Part shown: one piece after another, positions 1 to 7,000 of the stretch
Layout of the letters: each line of letters opens with the position of its first letter
How positions within the stretch are numbered: position 1 is the first letter of the stretch
Assembly: GCA_016291915.1 (NCBI GenBank)
Contig: JAEEZP010000195.1
Coordinates: forward strand, 1-9,680
DNA length: 9,680 nt
Origin: Prevotella sp.
GTDB taxonomy: Bacteria > Bacteroidota > Bacteroidia > Bacteroidales > Bacteroidaceae
Direction of reading: 5' to 3'
Position numbers and translations under genes: made by a program
Notes under the pieces: generated by a model
What the model saw: only the letters and a program-made list of their open reading frames with translations
Databases searched by the model: none
Told to the model about the DNA's origin: nothing

Positions 1-139
1 AAACCACTTGAAAAGAGCACCACAGCTACCCTCCGTGGTGACTAAATCCAACAGAAATAATCACCAAGGCACAGATGGGAAAGGATCTTCACTCTTCATT
101 TTCTAAATGTCCATAGACATGGGACGGGGTGTTCGATTG

Positions 140-1189
140 CTAGTAGTCAAATCGGAGCTGCGCAGTTTCCAAAGACTTCTGAATCTGGCGTTGTAATACT
201 TCTCGTGGTGGCAAATCGGTCAAATATTTGGCAACCCTGATGCCTGCTTTATCGAGTTTTAACAATTCAATTTGCTCATCTCCACCTTCAGTACAAAGCA
301 ATAATCCTAAAGGTGATTCTTCACCTGATTCAACCTCATTGGCTTCCAACCAACGTAGATACAACTCCATTTGTCCTTTATATTCTGCTTTGAAACGGCC
401 TTTTTTTAGGTCAATGGCTATAAGACGATGCAGGCGACGATGAAAGAACAGCAGGTCAAGATAGAAATCCACACCATCGATTATCATCCGTTTTTGACGT
501 GCCACGAAACAGAAACCACTACCCAGTTCTATGATGAATTGTTCTAAATGGGTCACCAGACAATCTTCGAGACTTTTCTCGCTATACATTCCTTTCAGAC
601 CTGTGAACTCCAAGAAATAAGGATCTTTAAAGACAAGATCTGGACTTATGATATTATCATCACGGAGTTGCGTCAGTTCATTTTTAACATATTCATCAGG
701 CTTACTACTGATAGCAGTTCGCTCGTAAAGCATGCTGTCTATATTTTTTCGAAGTTGACGGACAGACCACTTTTCTAAAGCTGCAAATGTTAAATAAAAT
801 TCTCGCTGAAGATTATCTTTCAGAGGCATTATTTCTACGAAATGAGACCATGATAATTGCCGAGACAATGTTGCAACAATTTGAATCTCGGGGAATAGTT
901 GAGCGAATTGCATCATTCGCCATATACTACGTGGTTCAAATCCTTTCTTTCCATACTCTTTCTGCAATTGTGTCGACACTGTCGTCACAATTAGCTTTCC
1001 GTAATCAGCCCGCTCATTTCCAAGCACTTCTCGGTTAATACGTTCACCAATATGCCAATACATATTGGTTAAGGCATAGTTGGCGGATGAAGCTACTCTA
1101 CCACGTGCTTGTTCAATAATTTCACACAAATCCTTTATCAGGGTTTGATGCGAAACTGCAGTAATTTGTATATCATTCTTTGTTTTCAT
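140..1189 (-). CDS. DUF1016/YhcG-type PD-(D/E)XK nuclease family protein
   Basis: A 349-residue cytoplasmic protein with the two-part layout of the DUF1016 (YhcG-like) family. Residues about 15-155 are a helical N-terminal domain (YWHIGERI, ELxxEYGKKGF-like and SWSHFVEI segments). Residues about 180-335 are a PD-(D/E)XK nuclease fold. The likely metal-binding motif is visible as D241-F-Y-L-D245 followed by A-I-D260-L-K262, with E216 as a possible upstream acid, so the catalytic set looks intact. The protein is expected to be a metal-dependent DNA nuclease; the family is often found in accessory regions and beside restriction-modification genes, but its cellular role is unsettled. The ATG at 1189 begins MKTKNDIQIT. 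No Shine-Dalgarno is present, and a Bacteroidota-type promoter lies about 200 bp upstream. No methylase, specificity subunit or toxin partner is visible next to it. Family call is confident; function is inference. Confidence 0.88.
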   Translation of the reverse strand: MKTKNDIQITAVSHQTLIKDLCEIIEQARGRVASSANYALTNMYWHIGERINREVLGNERADYGKLIVTTVSTQLQKEYGKKGFEPRSIWRMMQFAQLFPEIQIVATLSRQLSWSHFVEIMPLKDNLQREFYLTFAALEKWSVRQLRKNIDSMLYERTAISSKPDEYVKNELTQLRDDNIISPDLVFKDPYFLEFTGLKGMYSEKSLEDCLVTHLEQFIIELGSGFCFVARQKRMIIDGVDFYLDLLFFHRRLHRLIAIDLKKGRFKAEYKGQMELYLRWLEANEVESGEESPLGLLLCTEGGDEQIELLKLDKAGIRVAKYLTDLPPREVLQRQIQKSLETAQLRFDY

Positions 1190-1391
1190 GTCTGGTTATT
1201 TATCATCTCCGTTAATGATTCTAATCTCCGAATATTGTATTTTTTTTTCATAGTGATATAATAATAATACTTTGCTTATGATAATTCTGGCGAGGACGGG
1301 CATGCAAAAAGTGAAGAGTTAGGAATTATTATTTTCCAATTATCAACTTACCCTAAGGGGATAACCCCCTGTCCACGAATGATTCCCGTTG

Positions 1392-1423
1392 CAAATGTAT
1401 AACGGTTTTTTGAAACGTACAAA
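1392..1423 (-). promoter_or_regulatory. Bacteroidota-type promoter for the nuclease gene
   Basis: Read on the minus strand, TTTG (1423-1420) is followed after 20 bp by TACATTTG (1399-1392). This matches the Bacteroidota primary sigma factor consensus TTTG-N19-21-TAnnTTTG exactly. Transcription would begin around 1385 and run towards the start codon at 1189, giving a leader of roughly 195 nt. The motif match is seen in the sequence; promoter activity is inferred. Confidence 0.6.
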
Positions 1424-1461
1424 TATATTATGCCGTATGCTAAAAAAAATTGAAATGGTTT

Positions 1462-1488
1462 AGCAAAGGGAATCAGCAAAGGGTAATC
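1462..1488. repeat. Imperfect 13/14-bp tandem duplication
   Basis: AGCAAAGGGAATC (1462-1474) is followed directly by AGCAAAGGGTAATC (1475-1488), differing by one inserted T. It lies between the nuclease promoter and the terminator of the thioredoxin remnant. Its function is unknown; it is probably a slippage duplication. Confidence 0.5.
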
Positions 1489-1566
1489 ACCACTGCAAAT
1501 AGCTTAGTGGTATAGTTTAAAACGAATGAAAAAGATACGCTGTTGGAAGAAAGTCTTAAGACAACA

Positions 1567-1600
1567 AAAAGCGTGCGGCCGAAGTGACACACACGCTTTT
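1567..1600 (-). terminator. Rho-independent terminator after the thioredoxin remnant
   Basis: AAAAGCGTG (1567-1575) pairs with CACGCTTTT (1592-1600), giving a 9-bp stem with a 16-nt loop. The flanking A and T runs allow it to act on both strands. On the minus strand it lies about 20 bp past the stop codon of the TlpA-like fragment and ends in CTTTTTGTTG, so it is most likely the original terminator of that gene, retained after the gene was mostly deleted. Confidence 0.7.
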
Positions 1601-1620
1601 GCTTATATGTTGCTTTAGGA

Positions 1621-1788
1621 TTATTTTAGATTGCTCTCTATCCACTCGATGATGTTGGGTGCTGAGGGGCGTGGGGCATCTAATGAGATGATGTTACCTT
1701 TTTTGTCAAACATCATGAAACGGGGAATGCCGGTGACACCATACTCCTTGCAGAGCATACAGTCGAACTCACCCTTGACGATATACTA
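1621..1788 (-). pseudogene. C-terminal remnant of a TlpA/thioredoxin-like protein
   Basis: The frame ending at the TAA at 1623-1621 encodes about 55 residues typical of the end of a TlpA-family thioredoxin fold: EYGVTGIPRFMMFDKKGNII, then LDAPRPSAPN and IIEWIESNLK. The GIP cis-proline motif is present. The CxxC active site, the rest of the fold and any signal peptide are absent. Upstream, the frame runs into a TAG at 1786-1784, exactly where sigma factor sequence begins in another frame. The fragment has no start codon of its own in a sensible place and is almost certainly non-functional. It is not a copy of the intact TlpA-like gene at 7493-8629; its C-terminal sequence belongs to a different subtype. 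Confidence 0.75.
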
Positions 1789-2027
1789 GCCTTGCTCCTG
1801 TCTATGCAGAGGTTATGGACGGCTACATAGAGATAGTGTTTCAAATGATTATAACTGTCAAAATCCTTGTTTATATTCAGCAACCGCACAAACACTTCCT
1901 GCACGACATCTTCGCTCGCCACATCATCTTTCAAGATGCCTGAAGCATAGAAACAGAGCGCCTGATAATTGTCGCGGAAACAACGCTCGAGCAAACCATT
2001 GTCTGACTGCAGAGAGAATTTTGACAT
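1713..2027 (-). pseudogene. Truncated ECF RNA polymerase sigma factor (region 2 only)
   Basis: The frame starts at the ATG at 2027 (MSKFSLQSDNGLLERCFRDN). Residues about 15-79 are a recognisable sigma-70 region 2 of an extracytoplasmic-function factor, with ASEDVVQEVFVRLL (region 2.2) and YLYVAVHNLCIDRSK (2.3/2.4). After residue about 81 the homology stops, because the frame then reads the thioredoxin remnant in the wrong frame until a stop at 1713. The linker and the whole of region 4, which recognises the -35 element, are missing. A full ECF factor is usually 160-200 residues; only about 80 remain. The promoter and start codon are intact, so the roughly 104-residue chimera could still be made. 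Region 2 alone binds core polymerase and the -10 element in intact factors, but activity here is doubtful. Confidence 0.78.
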
Positions 2028-2048
2028 ATAACTACTTTCTTACCGATG

Positions 2049-2080
2049 CAAAGATATAAATTATTTTTATTATCAACAAA
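2049..2080 (-). promoter_or_regulatory. Bacteroidota-type promoter for the truncated sigma factor
   Basis: On the minus strand, TTTG (2080-2077) is followed after exactly 20 bp by TATCTTTG (2056-2049), a full match to TTTG-N20-TAnnTTTG. The predicted transcript would start near 2043, leaving a leader of about 15 nt before the ATG at 2027, which contains GAAAGTAG as a weak purine-rich stretch. The match suggests that the control region outlived the deletion of the downstream gene. Confidence 0.65.
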
Positions 2081-2333
2081 AATAATTCATAATAACGTTG
2101 AAAGCTAAGGTTATACAGAAAAACTCAAGATGAGGATACAGGTTTGCAAAAGTGGTCCTGTCTTCGCTCATTCCAATATAAAGATATTTTACTACATATC
2201 CTTTTCGATTAAACTTTCTTTTCAAGAAATACACAGCAAAATATATCAGTTTTCTAAAAAAAATGCGTTTTTTGCAAATCACCGAATCACCTTTTGTAGT
2301 TGTAAACCACTTATTATCAATCGTTTTCAAAAA

Positions 2334-2353
2334 GTGATTAGTGATTAGTGATT
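2334..2353. repeat. Heptamer tandem repeat, GTGATTA x 3 (last copy incomplete)
   Basis: GTGATTA occurs at 2334-2340 and 2341-2347, followed by GTGATT at 2348-2353. It is non-coding. In the permutation TTAGTGA it matches the downstream repeat unit TTGGTTA at five of seven positions, which hints that the two arrays may belong to one class. Confidence 0.75.
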
Positions 2354-2474
2354 TACCATCTGTTATTAATGTAGTGTTGTCGACAAAGATCTTGTCTCAA
2401 ATACCCTCCTACCCTGTTAATATTTTTCATCATTATTTCCTCTCATTTCGTAGAAAAGAATGAGGGAGAAATCT

Positions 2475-2502
2475 TTATTGGTTATTGGTTATTGGTTATT
2501 GG
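2475..2502. repeat. Heptamer tandem repeat, TTATTGG x 4
   Basis: Four perfect copies of TTATTGG run from 2475 to 2502, followed by a degenerate TAATTG. The array ends 9 bp from the stop codon of the 141-residue gene, so it would lie in the 3' untranslated part of that transcript. Copy number may vary between strains by slippage. Confidence 0.8.
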
Positions 2503-2511
2503 TAATTGTCT

Positions 2512-2937
2512 TTACGGTTTCCACACATAGAAGCCTTCGGAAGGAGCTAAGGCAGAAAGGAGGTTGAGCAGTCGTTCGCTAGGATTGTAAATCACCAGAT
2601 TGGCATCGTCACCCTCATACATCAGCAGTGTTTCCCGGTTGTCGAGCAAGACGTAAAAAGGGTCTTCTGCTAACACACATGCGGTGATTTTTTCACGCAG
2701 TTCTTCCGGACGGGGATTATCTATCCAAGAATCCCCATCAATGGAGAAAGAGATATCTTCGTAGCAGTTTACCTTCAGCAGGATGATGAAGAAAGCGTTC
2801 GCTATCTGTTCACGATAGTGCGTACGGAAATAGTGCTCTATCGTAAAATACTGACCGCCTGACTGTGCAGGAACCTGCTTCGGCAGGAAATTCATCACCC
2901 AACAGGGCTTTTCTATTAATTGCTCTACCCTATCCAT
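2512..2937 (-). CDS. Hypothetical protein, 141 residues
   Basis: I do not recognise the family with certainty. The protein starts at an ATG at 2937 (MDRVEQLIEKPCWVMNFLPK) and has no signal peptide or membrane segment, so it is probably cytoplasmic. It is acidic and mixed alpha/beta in appearance. Conserved-looking blocks are CWVMNFLPKQVP (about 12-23), GQYFTIEHYF (28-37), EDPFYVLLDN (about 91-100) and APSEGFYVWKP at the C-terminus. Codon use and the length of the frame support a real gene. It begins 55 bp after the stop codon of the Fic gene, on the same strand, with no clear promoter or terminator between them, so the two may be co-transcribed. A link to Fic function is possible but unproven. 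A TTATTGG repeat array follows its stop codon. Confidence 0.72.
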   Translation of the reverse strand: MDRVEQLIEKPCWVMNFLPKQVPAQSGGQYFTIEHYFRTHYREQIANAFFIILLKVNCYEDISFSIDGDSWIDNPRPEELREKITACVLAEDPFYVLLDNRETLLMYEGDDANLVIYNPSERLLNLLSALAPSEGFYVWKP

Positions 2938-2992
2938 CGTATATATTTTTTCATGTCATACTACTTACATCTTCACGTCATTTACCCTTAGT

Positions 2993-3877
2993 CTATTGAT
3001 ATTCGATTTTAAAGTAATCCAAGATCCTCTTGTATTCATCTTGTGCCGTGAGACATGTGTCACGAAGATATCCGTCAACATGTCCCCACTGCTGTAAACC
3101 ACGGTAATAAAAAAGTCGTAAATCTTCCGTGATGATGAATGGGACTATCTGACTCTGCAAACATTGCCAGAACATCAGCAGACGCCCCACACGCCCGTTG
3201 CCATCCTGAAAGGGATGGCAACGCTCAAACATCACATGGAAATGCAGGATATCATCTAACACGACCTTTTGTATCGCTGAATAATCAGTAATCAAAGATC
3301 TCATTACCTTGCGTACCTGGTCGGGCTGAACAGTCTCTTCTCCACCGACTTCATTAGGCAATCGTTTGTAATCACCTACAACGAACCAGGATTTCTGACT
3401 GTCAGAGGTATTGGTCTTGAGGAGAAGATGGAGTTGCTTGATATGCGCCTCTGTAATCCGCTCCATCGCATGGTCAATGACATAGTCTATGCACCGAAAA
3501 TGATTGACAGTCTCCAGGATATCATCAATGCGTGTGCTCTCAGTGGTTATGCCGAGGGTATTCGTTTCAAAGATAAAACGTGTCTGCTCTTTCGTCAGAC
3601 GACTGCCCTCTAAGTGGTTGGAGTTGTATGTCAGGTCAATCTGTGTACGATGATAGATGCCACCTTTCAAATGAGCACCCTTTTCTTCACGCAAACGCTG
3701 AAGCAAAGGAGAAATCTTACCACTTCCCTTTTGAGGCAGTCTCGTATCAGCAGGGATATTCCAGGTCTTTCCGGTAAGAAAAGCACCTGCTATCTTTCCA
3801 GAAGCACAATAATTACGGACGGTACGCTCACTCATACCGTATCTGTCGGCGAACTGTCTGACTGAAAGATAATCCAT
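2993..3877 (-). CDS. Fic family protein with N-terminal helix-turn-helix
   Basis: A 294-residue protein from the chosen ATG at 3877. Residues about 3-45 (LSVRQFADRYGMSERTVRNY, then GAFLTGKTWNIPADT) form a MerR/excisionase-like helix-turn-helix. The Fic domain follows. S86-N-H-L-E90-G91 matches the (S/T)xxxE(G/N) inhibitory motif and lies N-terminal to the core, which makes this a class II self-inhibited Fic protein. The catalytic loop is complete: H221-P-F-Q-D225-G-N-G-R229-V-G-R232. Fic enzymes usually transfer AMP from ATP to a hydroxyl group of a target protein; the target is unknown here. The frame stays open upstream to a TTG at 3940, but that codon lies inside the palindrome and upstream of the predicted transcript start, so ATG 3877 is preferred. 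A palindrome over the promoter suggests autoregulation. An unknown 141-residue gene follows. Confidence 0.9.
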   Translation of the reverse strand: MDYLSVRQFADRYGMSERTVRNYCASGKIAGAFLTGKTWNIPADTRLPQKGSGKISPLLQRLREEKGAHLKGGIYHRTQIDLTYNSNHLEGSRLTKEQTRFIFETNTLGITTESTRIDDILETVNHFRCIDYVIDHAMERITEAHIKQLHLLLKTNTSDSQKSWFVVGDYKRLPNEVGGEETVQPDQVRKVMRSLITDYSAIQKVVLDDILHFHVMFERCHPFQDGNGRVGRLLMFWQCLQSQIVPFIITEDLRLFYYRGLQQWGHVDGYLRDTCLTAQDEYKRILDYFKIEYQ

Positions 3878-3883
3878 ATTATC
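3868..3883 (-). promoter_or_regulatory. Inverted repeat placing the fic start codon in its loop
   Basis: On the minus strand, GATAAT (3883-3878) and ATTATC (3873-3868) form a perfect 6-bp stem around the 4-nt loop ATGG, whose ATG is the proposed start codon at 3877-3875. In RNA this would be a weak AU-rich hairpin at the initiation site; in DNA it could be a second operator-like site. Short and AT-rich, so chance is a real possibility. Confidence 0.35.
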
Positions 3884-3907
3884 GGCAAGTTGTGACTTAA
3901 AACACCG

Positions 3908-3941
3908 CAAATATACAACTTTTTTTGCCGATATCGGCAAA
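3908..3941 (-). promoter_or_regulatory. Bacteroidota-type promoter for the fic gene
   Basis: On the minus strand TATATTTG (3915-3908) matches the TAnnTTTG element. The nearest TTTG (3941-3938) lies 22 bp upstream, slightly longer than the usual 19-21. The predicted transcript start is about 3901, which gives a leader of about 25 nt to the ATG at 3877. The TTTG element lies inside the palindrome at 3921-3944, so a protein bound there would block polymerase. Confidence 0.55.
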
Positions 3942-3944
3942 AAA
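3921..3944. promoter_or_regulatory. Perfect 24-bp palindrome, candidate operator of the fic gene
   Basis: A core GCCGATATCGGC (3927-3938) is flanked by six T and six A bases, giving a perfect 24-bp palindrome that covers the upstream element of the fic promoter. The half-site TATCGGCAA (3932-3940) recurs exactly at 3880-3888, next to the start codon and about five DNA turns (52 bp) away. Position, symmetry and the repeated half-site fit a dimeric DNA-binding regulator; the Fic protein's own helix-turn-helix domain is the obvious candidate. With no U-run biased to one side, and located at a gene start, it is less likely to be a terminator of the upstream hydrolase gene. Confidence 0.6.
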
Positions 3945-4007
3945 CGCAGGTTTTTTGTATAAACTGGATATTATTTCCTTCCGGCTCCAACCTTAGAGTA
4001 GTAAAAC

Positions 4008-7000
4008 TTATATCTTCACGACATAGATCCTGTAGTCTTTCACACTGCCGGGAGCACCCTGTTCGGCACGCGGCAGATATTCGATGCCAGTGACAGTGCG
4101 TGTATTGCCGATGTCGATAACCAACAGATGGGGCGCCTTGCTTCCGGCAGCGGTGCTCCAATAAGTGCTCTCCTGCAGGTCGAACACCTTCTCTGCCAGG
4201 TGGTTACCTTGCTCATCATCCTCACTGTCGGCATAGCGGACTGTCCATATCTCACGGTCGATGCGCTTGCCTGACGAGCCGATAGCATAGAGTTCAGCAA
4301 TTGACACTGCATCATCGTCCTTATGAGTGGAAAGACATTCGATAGCGATATAACGACCTTTCACCGGTGTGGCAAATTCGATCTTCTGCCAGCCGTTGCC
4401 TGCCTGCAGCGATCCTGTAGCGACAGGAGTGAGGGAGTTGAGATCAGGACGGTTGCCGGGATTGTTATGCTTCTGTCCGTCACCCTGCAACTGCAGTTTG
4501 TCGAGCTGGGGTTTGTCATAACCCGCCATAACAGCTTCTGACGGTCCTGTCACATCAAGGACGATCACCTCATTACGACCTTTTTTCAGCCAACAGCCAG
4601 GGACGTAGAGCGTCTGCTGCGGACCGATATTCCAGTAGCGGCCCACGGCATGACCGTTGACATACACTTGTCCCTTACCCAATTTTTCCGTACTCAGGAA
4701 GGTATCCCCTACCTTTTTTAAGTTGAAATAACCACGGTAGTAACCGGCTCTGTCGGTTTTGAATCTCTCCGTGGTACCTTTGCTGAAAGCATTCACAGCC
4801 GTAGCGTAATCATCGGGAATCAGACCGATATGCCAGTTTTTCAGATGATAGACGAGCTGATGGCCGCCCTCCTCCCGTGAGAGTGTCACCTCCTGGGTGA
4901 TGCCCTTGAAGTCTTTGATGGCCCGCCCGAAGTTGATACGTCCCATCGCCTCCACAAGGATGCTCAACTGTGCACCCTCATTGACGGCGGGTAATAGTAG
5001 GGTATTCTCATTTCTCAGACGATCCATCTTACCGATATACTGTCCATCGAGGAACACACGGGCATAGTCGTGACAGTCGGTCAGGGTAATCACACTCTCG
5101 CCGTCGATACGCGGCAGACGGGTGGTATAGAGTATACTGCCATAACCCATATCAAGGGCTTCCATCGACTGCACTTCATGGCTCTCCACCGTACGGGAGA
5201 CACCGCCCTGGATGGGAGCATACTCACTGAGTGTAAACGACGGTATGCTGATGAGAGGCATCGGAGCTTTGGGCACTACAGGGAGTTTCCCTGCGGAATA
5301 TTTCGTCAAGGTATTACGTAAGGTCCAATATTTCTCCGTGGGTTGTCCGTATTCGTTGATGGGCGCATCATAGTCGTACGACGTGACATCGGGAGCAAAA
5401 CCGGGACTATTGGCACCTGCCCAATGACCGAAGGAGGTACCGCCGTGCGTCATATAAAGAGAGAAGGATATATTCTTCGACAGCATCTCGTCGATGCCCT
5501 CCACCATATCCTTGGCCGGACGTGTCTCATGGCGTGCTCCCCATTTGTCGAACCACCCGCTCCAGAACTCAGAGCACATCTTTGGAGCATCCGGACGCAG
5601 CTCACCTAACTTAGCGAACTGCTCATCGATATTGGCACCCGTACCGAAGTTCATCGTCCACCTCAGGTCGTCGAGGGCATTATTGGTGAAGTTGGAAGCC
5701 CAGTCACACTGAAAGAGCACCGTCTCCTTGCCATAGATCGAGCGCAGACAGTTGCGTATCTCTGAGACATAGGGCTTATCCACACCATAGGAACCATACT
5801 CGTTCTCCACCTGTATCATGATAATCGGACCGCCATGCTGCACGGTAAGCGGTGCTAATTGCTCACCCACCTTCTGCTCGAAAATCTTCACACGCTCCAT
5901 AAAATAAGGATCCTGCTCACGCAGCCGGATATCAGCCTTCTTCAACAGCCACCACGGCAGTCCACCCATCTCCCACTCTGCACAGACATACGGTCCAGGG
6001 CGCACGATGACCCACATGCCATGCTTCTGCGCCAGACGACAGAAGGCAGCCACATCATGCTGACCGGTGAAATCGAACACACCTTCCTGCTGCTCATGGA
6101 CATTCCAGAAGACATACAGACAGATCGTGTTCATGCCCAGGGCCTTACACATCTGTATACGGTGCTCCCAATAAGGTTGCGGGATACGGGGATAATGCAG
6201 TTCAGCAGCCTTGACGACAAACGGTTGTTGATCCAACAGGAAAGTGTTATTGCCGATATCAAAGGTATGTGCCGGGCGACTATGCTCGAGATATCTTACA
6301 TATTCGCAGGCAGCCAGGAGAAACGCTCCCACCCCGAAGTTTGCCTCACTGTTTGCATCGACGGTCTGTCCGGGGATGGCACGCTCACCGATGGGTTGCA
6401 CATAACCGATCTTACCATTCTTCTGCAAGGCGACGGTGGTGAGATAATGCCACGCTTTCTCAATCACAGGAGCATACTCCTTTTCCGACAGATAACCGTT
6501 GTTGACACCCCACAGCAGTCCGTAGCAGAAGAAAGCGGTGCCGGAAGTCTCATAACCGGGAGCCTGCTCGGGATCCATCATCGAACGTGTCCAGTGACCC
6601 TCCGGCTGCTGCAGGTCAGCCACGGCACGCGCCAGTCGCTGGTATTTCTCCACGAAAAACCTTCGGTGAAGATAGGTTTTGGGCATGTCCTGCAGCACCT
6701 TAGCCAGCCCAGCCAATACCCAGCCGTCGCCTCGCGCCCAGAAATCTTTCCTGCCACTGGCTGTCTTGTGCTTGGGATAGACATATTTGCCATCACGGAA
6801 GTAGAGTCCTGTCTCCTGATCGAGCATGATACTGTCGGTATAGAGGATATTCTGATAGAGCTTGTCGAGGTATTTGGTATCACCGGTAAGCTGATACATC
6901 TTGGTCATCACCGGCATCACCATATAGAGGGCATCGGCCCACCACCAATAGTCGGCAGCCTTGGAGTCGGCCTCATAGCCCATCACCTCGGTGGCTCTCT

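Larger units (their letters stand above)
1190..1566. other. AT-rich intergenic region upstream of the nuclease gene
   Basis: A 377-bp stretch without a credible coding sequence on either strand. It holds the minus-strand promoter at 1392-1423 and therefore a leader of nearly 200 nt for the nuclease gene. It also has a small GC-rich hairpin candidate near 1355-1372 (AGGGGATAACCCC) and an imperfect 13/14-bp tandem duplication at 1462-1488. Nothing here resembles a tRNA or a riboswitch that I can recognise. Confidence 0.6.
2081..2511. other. AT-rich intergenic region with short repeats
   Basis: A 431-bp stretch with no gene I can support. Overlapping open frames on the two strands here rely on a TTG start or have low-complexity Phe/Ile/Lys-rich composition, and none resembles a protein family. 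It contains the two heptamer tandem repeats (2334-2353 and 2475-2502) and a small cluster of 5-bp inverted arms at 2377-2396 (TTGTCGACAA, then AGATC, then TTGTC). It is probably decayed DNA between the sigma remnant and the unknown gene at 2512. Confidence 0.55.

Noticed and set aside
18..40. Inverted repeat CACCAC...GTGGTG near the left edge
   Set aside because: A 6-bp stem with an 11-nt loop, no U-tract, and no gene context inside the window; it may be chance.
1490..1560. A TAGCTTAGTGGTATAGT stretch that resembles a tRNA D-arm
   Set aside because: No acceptor stem, anticodon arm or TTC-type T-loop follows at the proper distance, so it is not a tRNA gene.
2073..2348. Overlapping open frames of 72 and 85 codons on opposite strands
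   Set aside because: The minus-strand frame needs a TTG start and overlaps the sigma promoter. Both are low-complexity products of AT-rich DNA with no recognisable motif.
2450..2472. Inverted repeat CTCATT...AATGAG downstream of the 141-residue gene
   Set aside because: The stem is only about 6 bp with a long loop and no U-run on either strand, too weak to call a terminator.
3878..3940. Upstream extension of the Fic protein to a TTG at 3940
   Set aside because: The codon lies inside the palindrome and upstream of the TATATTTG element, so the predicted transcript would not include it. The helix-turn-helix domain begins right after the ATG at 3877.
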